Shown: positions 55,801-64,000 of the stretch, piece by piece | Numbering within the stretch: the first letter of the stretch is position 1 | Layout of the letters: the number at the start of each line of letters is the position of its first letter | Assembly: GCA_029562645.1 (NCBI GenBank) | Contig: JAKQUI010000062.1 | Location: forward strand, 104,001-168,000 | Length of the DNA stretch: 64,000 nt | From: Spirochaetota bacterium | GTDB taxonomy: Bacteria > Spirochaetota > UBA4802 > JAKQUI01 | Direction of reading: 5' to 3' | Program-made: the position numbers and the translations under genes | Notes under the pieces: model-generated | Told to the model about the DNA's origin: nothing | The model's database searches: none | What the model saw: only the letters and a program-made list of their open reading frames with translations

Positions 55801-56107
55801 GCGCGAAATTCTTCTCCGCGTGGATGACGCGCCAGCTCGCATTGTCGTCGCTCGCCTCGATGCGAAATGCCGCGGGAAACGCCCCGCGCGCCGGTGGATA
55901 CGGCGCGATCTCGACGAAGTTCACGGGGACCTCCGCGCCAAAATCGACGGTGAAAAAATCGTAGGCCGCGCCCGGACGAGCGGCGGGGCGCCACGACCCC
56001 TCGTTCCGCACGATGTTTTTCACGGAGTATTTGGCGTCCAGCTCCCCCGAGGAATCGGCGATGGCGCCCGCGTGAACGGCGCGACGGCTCACGTTGATGG
56101 AATGCAT
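52856..56107 (-). CDS. Large discoidin plus phage-tail-fibre-repeat protein
   Basis: A 1083-residue protein without a signal peptide. Residues 1-290 hold two discoidin/F5-8-C-like domains, each ending with a strand-Trp pattern (EASDDNASWRVIHAEKNFAL and ELSADNKLWTTIREEKNFAA), usually carbohydrate- or surface-binding. Residues 306-785 are fifteen 32-residue repeats of the form GIVELAENGEDAPN, then VAVQGNDKRLKDA, like phage tail-fibre repeats. Residues 786-1083 form a C-terminal head: HDHDYARRRHDF, then GVGVAGVAL, SYGVVGHAQFVG, and a final GTVIGKALEGLESGMG like tail-fibre trimerisation/peptidase-type tips. No other phage or tailocin genes are near, so it may be a cargo-less fibre or a surface fibre. 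GGGGG precedes the ATG. Confidence 0.78.
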   Translation of the reverse strand: MHSINVSRRAVHAGAIADSSGELDAKYSVKNIVRNEGSWRPAARPGAAYDFFTVDFGAEVPVNFVEIAPYPPARGAFPAAFRIEASDDNASWRVIHAEKNFALDADEASFLLSFPLATLRYLKVVIYHSGQEKTDAPEIARLSAGIAGVKTIVGPSSSEAHAPATLVSPAPGAYWESAINQNRATAVLDIDLGTSCNLAAMTLTAHGGSPCAFPEHFLLELSADNKLWTTIREEKNFAAEPKAKYRWDFPVTPARYARITATDVKLSQKHFGVRLAGVELFAVLPNTGHTHNISGLTLPASVFNPGIVRLARDGETAQGAAVQGNDSRLRDASTIFKGIVQLADHGSTEDLRAVQASDPRLAPATDGRHGTVRLAYDREVNPNAVVRSDDSRLSEATDSSYGIVKLCPDGVYSKMTVVTGNDSRLKSATTSSFGIVRLADDGETAQDCVITGADRRLRDASTLYRGIVELAENGEDAPNVAVQGNDKRLKDATTATKGIVELAENGEDAPNVAVQGNDKRLKDASTTAKGIVELAENGEDAPNVAVQGNDRRLKDATESRPGILRFAKNLESAPLCAVQGNDHRLRDATTAYRGIVELAENGEDAPGVAVQGNDKRLKDASTTAKGIVELAEDGEDKAGIAVQGHDRRLKNATETTTGIVRFAGNGESASNAAVQGNDKRLKDATTTAKGIVELAENGEDAPNVAVQGNDKRLKDASTTAKGIVELAENGEDAPSVAVQGNDKRLKPASVGAPGIVSLAAHGETREGRVVQANDPRLSDARTPLPHDHDYARRRHDFSEHRGTIAIADKKNEPFIGLTPPPEGAGIISAKNITIDDGGVGVAGVALHPGESYGKSYGVVGHAQFVGMRGQSTGSAEASARGCGVMGLSRFGAGGVFASEHGYSLVVEGFGDIADYDDSARLAGDGRALYLRGSSDINGRMSIINTQSGAPGNIVEMYEVDDVDYLSPGNLLVAGAAGGVLSRSRSRYDRAVIGIVAGNPLIILNGKGAKDKFYPVVLGGKAVCTVDARERPIKPGDLIVSSDTPGCGMAGTIDSFEKIGTVIGKALEGLESGMGSIMVYVVHL
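53753..55192 (-). repeat. Fifteen tandem 96-bp repeats coding the fibre shaft
   Basis: Each unit encodes 32 residues starting GIV (or GIL/GTV). The units at the 3' end and middle (6th-8th, 10th, 12th-14th counted from the N-terminus) are nearly identical in DNA, while the first five and the last are diverged. Such homogenised blocks tend to expand and contract by recombination. Confidence 0.9.
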
Positions 56108-56226
56108 TGATGGCCCCCTTTGATCGTAACCCCCTCATGGCAATAAAATATATTGTTGTCAAATAAATTATCGGCGATAGACTTGCGCCGGTGCGCGCCG
56201 GTCGCGATTTGCGGCGCGTTGCGATC

Positions 56227-57192
56227 ATGACCGACTATATCGAACACAAAACGCCGAAGGGCATCCTCATCAAGCTGTATCCCGCGAAGCGGGAATTTCT
56301 CGCCTTCGACCGGAACGGATCGTCCCTGTACGCCGATGGCCACAACCTTCGCCTGATGCACAAGGCCCCGTCGGTCTTTTTCCTGGGCGAGCGCTTTCAC
56401 GTGAAGAATACCGCCGGCGAGGACCTGTCGTTCGTGAAGATTAGCCGGGGGAAGCTCGTCATCCCGTACGAATTTCAGGACGAGAAGCGCTACGTCTTCA
56501 TCGCCCGCGACGAGGCCCTGGACGTGCTGCCGGTGGTCGTCAAGTGCCTGCGGAACTTCAATCTGCTGGCCAACGAGGTGAAAATCGGACGCGCGCCCGA
56601 TTATATTATCGTGGACACGGCGATCACCCGGAACGACATCATCGTGATCAAAAATCTCTGCACCGCCGTGCAGGTGATCATCACCGGGGACAAGCCGATT
56701 GACGCCGACGCCCCGCCGCAGCCCGGGGAGGGGATCGATACGACCCGCGCCACCGAGCTCATCAAGGACGTGAACATCAACATGCTGTCGCAGAATCCCG
56801 TCTTCCTGGCCCGGGTGCACCTGCGCAGGATGGACCTGGCCAAGGTGAAGCAGCTCCTGCTCGACTTCGATCTCGCGGAGATCGACGCGCAGTACATCCT
56901 CAACTTCGTCGTCACCATGATCGGCAAGGCCGACCGCGACCCCGATCTCCGGCGCGAGCGCGCCACGCTCGAATTGCTGTCCAACTCCTTCCGGTTCTAT
57001 CTGAACCTGCTCATGAAAGACGACGATGCGGTGCGGCGGATGATACAGGCGGAGGTCAACCAGAACGAGCTGGTCTCGTATCACACCCTCATCGCCAAAA
57101 CGAAGCTCCTGTTCCCCTCGTCGGACGACCAGCTCAGGCTCACCGAGATAGAGAACCTGATTTGGGAAGCGATGGAAAAACTGAAAAAGTGA
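56227..57192 (+). CDS. Hypothetical cytosolic protein
   Basis: A 321-residue protein I do not recognise. There is no signal peptide or membrane helix. The first 90 residues look beta-rich (ILIKLYPAKREFLAFDRNGSS, FHVKNTAGEDLSFVKISRGK). The middle has an alternating beta/alpha segment (PDYIIVDTAITRNDIIVIKN), and the last 150 residues are helical (ATELIKDVNINMLSQNPVFL, LANFVV-like, AEVNQNELVSYHTLIAKTKLL). It is divergent from the fibre gene across 119 bases and could be cotranscribed with the following PLD-family gene, 158 bases away. No motif suggests a reaction. Confidence 0.65.
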   Translation: MTDYIEHKTPKGILIKLYPAKREFLAFDRNGSSLYADGHNLRLMHKAPSVFFLGERFHVKNTAGEDLSFVKISRGKLVIPYEFQDEKRYVFIARDEALDVLPVVVKCLRNFNLLANEVKIGRAPDYIIVDTAITRNDIIVIKNLCTAVQVIITGDKPIDADAPPQPGEGIDTTRATELIKDVNINMLSQNPVFLARVHLRRMDLAKVKQLLLDFDLAEIDAQYILNFVVTMIGKADRDPDLRRERATLELLSNSFRFYLNLLMKDDDAVRRMIQAEVNQNELVSYHTLIAKTKLLFPSSDDQLRLTEIENLIWEAMEKLKK

Positions 57193-57350
57193 CCGTCCTC
57201 GGAGCGCACCGGCCCGCCCAAGCGTGTTTAAAATTTCCCCGGGGTCGTCCGTATAATCTGTACGCGCGTGTTCATCACGGAGTGTCGAGCGGCACGACAG
57301 GCGGCTCGTTCGAGAATGAGCGCGAAAAACAGTGGCAACGGGTGTGTAGA

Positions 57351-58394
57351 ATGCGAATGCGCAGGGTGCTGTACGGTTTTGCGGTGATGGCGGGCGTCGC
57401 GTTGTGTACCGGCGGAAGCGCCCCGCCCGATGCCCGGACCGGCGATGCGACCGGATGGTGGCGCGTGTTTTTCACCGCTCCGGGAAGCCCGCGCAACGAC
57501 CGCGACGGCCCGGAGGCCGCCTTCATCAGGCTCCTCGGCGCCGCGGAGCGCACGATCCACGGCGCTTTCTACGACATTTCCTCGCCGGAGATCGCGCGCG
57601 CGTTTATTTCCGCCGCCGCACGCGGGGTGTCGGTGCGGCTGGTCACGGACGACGGGAACGCCGGCAACGACGAGATCGCGCGGATCCGGTCCGCGGGGAT
57701 ACCGGTGGTCGCCGACGAACGCCGCGGGTTCATGCATAACAAGTTCGCCATCATCGACGGGGAGATCGTGTGGACCGGGTCGTTCAACCTCACCCGGAAC
57801 TGCGCGCGCAAAAACAACAACAACGCCATTATGATCCGCTCGCCCGAGCTCGCGCGCATCTACGAGGCGGAGTTCGACGAGATGTTCACCCATCGCGTCT
57901 TCGGCAATCGCGCCGAGCCCGGGCCCTTCGCGGTCGTCCGCAACCGCTACTATGTGCGGATCGGAGAATCGCACATCAATGTCCATTTCTCGCCCGAGAA
58001 CGGCGTCGAGCGGATCATCGCGAAGCGGATCGACAAGGCGAAAAAAAGCATATGCTTCATGCTGTTCTCGTTCACGAGCGACCCGATCGGCGAGGCGATG
58101 ATCGCGAAATTCAAGTCCGGGGTGCCTGTTCACGGGATCTTCGAGCGGCGCGGGGCCGGGAGCGCATCGTCGGAATACACGAAAATGCGCACGGAGGGGC
58201 TCCCCGTGATGCTGGACCGCAATCCGCGCGCCATGCACCATAAGGTGCTCATCATCGACGAGCGCCTGGTGATAACCGGCTCGTACAATTTTTCGAAAAA
58301 CGCCGACCGCAGGAACGATGAGAACATCATCATCATCGACAATCCCGAGATCGCCGCGGAGTATCTGGCGGAGTATCGGCGTCTCGCGAAATAG
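57351..58394 (+). CDS. Exported phospholipase D-family protein with two HKD motifs
   Basis: A 347-residue PLD-superfamily protein. The N-terminal hydrophobic signal (VLYGFAVMAGVALC) sends it out of the cytosol. Two complete HKD motifs are present: HNKFAIIDGEIVWTGSFN and HHKVLIIDERLVITGSYN. Both have the His, Lys and Asp needed for the phosphohistidine mechanism. The same fold serves phospholipases, cardiolipin synthases and Nuc-type endonucleases; the compact two-domain form without membrane helices after the signal suggests a secreted phospholipase or nuclease. The start (ATG 57351) is inferred from the signal peptide; a second ATG lies two codons on. Confidence 0.88.
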   Translation: MRMRRVLYGFAVMAGVALCTGGSAPPDARTGDATGWWRVFFTAPGSPRNDRDGPEAAFIRLLGAAERTIHGAFYDISSPEIARAFISAAARGVSVRLVTDDGNAGNDEIARIRSAGIPVVADERRGFMHNKFAIIDGEIVWTGSFNLTRNCARKNNNNAIMIRSPELARIYEAEFDEMFTHRVFGNRAEPGPFAVVRNRYYVRIGESHINVHFSPENGVERIIAKRIDKAKKSICFMLFSFTSDPIGEAMIAKFKSGVPVHGIFERRGAGSASSEYTKMRTEGLPVMLDRNPRAMHHKVLIIDERLVITGSYNFSKNADRRNDENIIIIDNPEIAAEYLAEYRRLAK

Positions 58395-58519
58395 GCCGGC
58401 CTCGAGACGCTATGCGCGAATCCGTCCATGCCGCCGCGGTCGTGCGGGCGGGTGGCGGCAAAAACTTCTTGATTAATATCGGCCCGGGACGTAGACGCAT
58501 TGAAAAAGCGAGGTTCGCC

Positions 58520-58978
58520 ATGATACCAAAAAATAATATTCTCACCAATAAGTTCGTGGAGCTCATCGAGGAGAACCATCAGCAGATCACCGAGTACTAC
58601 ATGAACGACCTGCTGGGTGATCCCGATACGACCGCCTATCGGACGCTCGACCGGCAGGTCATTTACGAATCCGGCAACCAGATCTATCGGGAGCTTTCGA
58701 GCTATATCACCAAGGATTTTTCGAAAGACGAAATCGCAAAGCACTACAAGAAGCTCGCCTGGGAGCGCTTCGAGAAGGGCGTTCCCGCGTCCCATGTGTT
58801 CAAGGCGCTCATGCTGCTTAAGCGCCACGTATGGCTGTTTATCCAAAAAAAGATGGGCGATGATCCGACCGACTTTCGACAGGCGCTGGAATTGAGCAAT
58901 CGCGTTGTGCTGTATTTTGACCGAGCGGCGCATGCGGTGCTGAAGGGCTACGAGGACATCGATAAAAAGCGGTGGTGA
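58520..58978 (+). CDS. RsbR/RsbU N-terminal-like helical protein
   Basis: A 152-residue all-helical protein resembling the RsbR-N/RsbRD sensor domain: LTNKFVELIEENHQQITEYYMNDL at the start, YESGNQIYRELSSYI, then RFEKGVPASHVFKALMLLKRHVWLFI. In stress-signalling proteins this four-to-five-helix domain precedes a STAS domain; here it stands alone. It may bind signals or modulate STAS partners or the SpoIIE-type phosphatases seen in this genome. It is the last protein gene before the rRNA promoters. Function by domain likeness only. Confidence 0.6.
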   Translation: MIPKNNILTNKFVELIEENHQQITEYYMNDLLGDPDTTAYRTLDRQVIYESGNQIYRELSSYITKDFSKDEIAKHYKKLAWERFEKGVPASHVFKALMLLKRHVWLFIQKKMGDDPTDFRQALELSNRVVLYFDRAAHAVLKGYEDIDKKRW

Positions 58979-59072
58979 TGCGCCAGTGCGCAGGGCGAAC
59001 ATTTTCTTCAAAGCGTCACATGCCGCAGATTTGAAAAAAAATTTATATTTGAAAAAATTTTCAGCAATCCGC

Positions 59073-59101
59073 TTGACAGTTATTCGGCATGGCCATTGTA
59101 T
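59073..59101 (+). promoter_or_regulatory. rRNA operon promoter P1
   Basis: TTGACA at 59073-59078 with an AT-rich UP-like region upstream (59030-59065). The best -10 at 17 spacing is TTGTAT (59096-59101), followed by a GC-rich discriminator-like stretch. The -35 is perfect, the -10 weak. Confidence 0.55.
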
Positions 59102-59231
59102 TGCCTCCGCACGGATAACGTGGGTGTGCCGCAATGATGATTTGATCACGCGGTTCTCGTGCCTCTCTCGTATGAGTGAGGGCGGTCAAGTGCCGAATAG
59201 GCAAAAAAAAGCGAAAAGCTTTTAAAAAAAC

Positions 59232-59260
59232 TTGACGATTACCATAGTGAAAATTATCTT
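59232..59260 (+). promoter_or_regulatory. rRNA operon promoter P2
   Basis: TTGACG at 59232-59237 and TATCTT at 59255-59260 with 17-base spacing. A-rich tracts (59202-59209 and 59225-59230) flank a palindromic AAAAGCTTTT and could serve as an UP element. It lies 159 bases after P1. Confidence 0.6.
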
Positions 59261-59299
59261 GTTCACGATGAGCCGAAGGGCCCATCATACGGCAAACAA

Positions 59300-59355
59300 C
59301 AAGGGTTTTATTGGCATATAAATCCCCAGAAGTTCGGGGGATTTTTTATCCCTTG
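59300..59355 (+). terminator. Terminator-like hairpin in the rRNA leader
   Basis: Inner stem AAATCCCC/GGGGATTT (59320-59327 and 59337-59344) with a 9-base loop, followed by a six-T run. An outer pairing CAAGGG/CCCTTG (59300-59305 and 59350-59355) encloses it. It lies between P2 and the 16S gene, just before boxA, so transcription must pass it. Confidence 0.6.
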
Positions 59356-59357
59356 CA

Positions 59358-59370
59358 GGTTCTTTGAAAA
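59358..59370 (+). promoter_or_regulatory. rRNA antitermination boxA-like element
   Basis: The sequence reads TTCTTTGAAAA preceded by GG, matching the TGCTCTTTGAAAA class of boxA elements recognised by NusB/NusE. It sits about 66 bases before 16S, after the terminator-like hairpin. Confidence 0.5.
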
Positions 59371-59383
59371 CTGAGTAGTATTT
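59371..59383 (+). other. 16S rRNA processing stem, 5' half (pairs with 61025-61037)
   Basis: CTGAGTAGTATTT here is the exact reverse complement of AAATACTACTCAG at 61025-61037, 40 bases after 16S. Next to it, TTCTCGT and ACGAGAA extend the pairing. This is the usual long stalk cut by RNase III to release pre-16S. Confidence 0.75.
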
Positions 59384-59436
59384 TTAGTTTTGGATTCTCG
59401 TCAATTTTTGAACTAAATGTTAGAACAGACTTTTCT

Positions 59437-60985
<1,549 letters not shown>

Positions 60986-61136
60986 AAAAGGATATTGTCA
61001 CTTCATTTACGAGAACTAATTCTGAAATACTACTCAGCTTTGAGGGAATCTGTGTAAACCACGGATTGCTTCTCATCAAGGGCGCTGCGATAAGCCCCTG
61101 ATAAGATTTGGAAATCCTGACGTGGACCAATCATAA

Positions 61137-61210
61137 GGGCCTGTAGCTCAGTTGGCTAGAGCGTACGACTGATAATCGTAAGGTCGGTGGTTCGATTCCA
61201 CTCAGGCCCA
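61137..61210 (+). tRNA. tRNA-Ile (GAU anticodon)
   Basis: A 74-base tRNA in the 16S-23S spacer. The acceptor GGGCCTG/CAGGCCC pairs fully, anticodon loop CTGATAA gives GAU, T-loop GTTCGATTC, discriminator A. CCA is not encoded. Confidence 0.97.
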
Positions 61211-61245
61211 ATAAAACAAAGGTGAAACACCTGAAGTTTTGATTG

Positions 61246-61318
61246 GGGGGTGTAGCTCAGTTGGGAGAGCGACTGCCTTGCACGCAGTAGGTCATCGGTT
61301 CGAACCCGTTCACCTCCA
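61246..61318 (+). tRNA. tRNA-Ala (UGC anticodon)
   Basis: A 73-base tRNA in the 16S-23S spacer, 35 bases after tRNA-Ile. The acceptor GGGGGTG/CACCTCC pairs with one G-U, the anticodon is UGC, the T-loop GTTCGAACC, discriminator A. The Ile-Ala order is the common bacterial spacer arrangement. Confidence 0.97.
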
Positions 61319-61367
61319 CATGCATAAGCGAGAAATCGTTTATTGCACTGATCTTTCAAACATATGG

Positions 61368-61390
61368 TTAAGTCTTTAAAATAGACTTAA
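61368..61390 (+). other. Hairpin in the leader of 23S rRNA
   Basis: Perfect arms TTAAGTCT and AGACTTAA with a 7-base loop, between tRNA-Ala and 23S. Probably part of the pre-23S processing region; no U-tract that would make it a terminator. Confidence 0.5.
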
Positions 61391-61461
61391 GCAAAAAATA
61401 CGAAACCGTAAATCACGAGCGAAAGACCTATGTTTGCTGGTAACAGCAGACGAAATAATAT

Positions 61462-64000
<2,539 letters not shown>

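Overview
The window is a GC-rich, densely coded piece of a bacterial chromosome. The 16S rRNA gene at the right end has spirochaete-type signatures: it opens with a GGCGCGTCTTAAACATGCAAG-like stretch and has GCAGTTAAGAATCTTGC after the GGAGGCA site. The closest resemblance I can recall is to Leptospira and its relatives. Unlike Leptospira, whose rRNA genes are scattered, this genome has a linked 16S / tRNA-Ile / tRNA-Ala / 23S operon. The many lax-lipobox lipoproteins, the SpoIIE, RsbR and PAS signalling proteins and the diderm-type outer-membrane proteins fit a free-living, environmental spirochaete outside the well-studied genera. The taxonomic call is inference from memory of 16S motifs, not from a search.

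Left part (1-16.4 kb): the end of ruvA; a PadR regulator; a leftward four-gene set (YkgJ-type Cys-cluster protein, MoaD/ThiS-like protein, CheY-like receiver, cyclic-nucleotide-binding protein); guaB; two small membrane-anchored proteins; a peroxide-stress pair (perR with an 18-bp palindromic operator, then katG); a cytidylate-kinase-like protein; a Kef-type antiporter; and an operon of a radical SAM protein with a two-gene ABC exporter.

Middle part (16.4-38.7 kb): a 45-bp near-perfect palindrome in front of lysS, a small beta-barrel, radA, a membrane-anchored M23 peptidase and a 1913-residue SprA/Sov-like outer-membrane protein. Next come a ribbon-helix-helix-like regulator, a Tat-exported amidohydrolase fused to MORN repeats with two coupled partners, Yip1 and DUF5684 membrane proteins, and a ClpX-like unfoldase without the zinc domain. 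After a non-coding island holding a 54-residue zinc-ribbon gene and a second palindromic repeat, there is a leftward housekeeping operon: ispE, tRNA-Gln, glmU (N-terminal half only), prs, rplY and a peptidyl-tRNA hydrolase that has lost its catalytic histidine.

Right part (38.7-64 kb): a 7TM-GAF-SpoIIE protein with an altered active site coupled to a DHH phosphoesterase; a beta-propeller lipoprotein; radC; a large hybrid histidine kinase; a divergent YchF-like P-loop protein; a second copy of the ribbon-helix-helix-like family; a lipoprotein/trxA/dtd set; two secreted proteins; a 1083-residue discoidin plus tail-fibre-repeat protein; an unknown protein; an exported phospholipase D-family protein; and an RsbR-N-like protein. 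The window ends in the rRNA operon, with tandem promoters, a terminator-like leader hairpin, boxA and a processing stem.

The observations most worth following up are the SprA-like translocon outside Bacteroidota, the paralogous ribbon-helix-helix pair, the MORN-fused amidohydrolase, the tail-fibre/discoidin protein, the solitary NrdJ-tail-like zinc ribbon, and three housekeeping-type proteins with changed active-site residues (Pth, SpoIIE, YchF-like).
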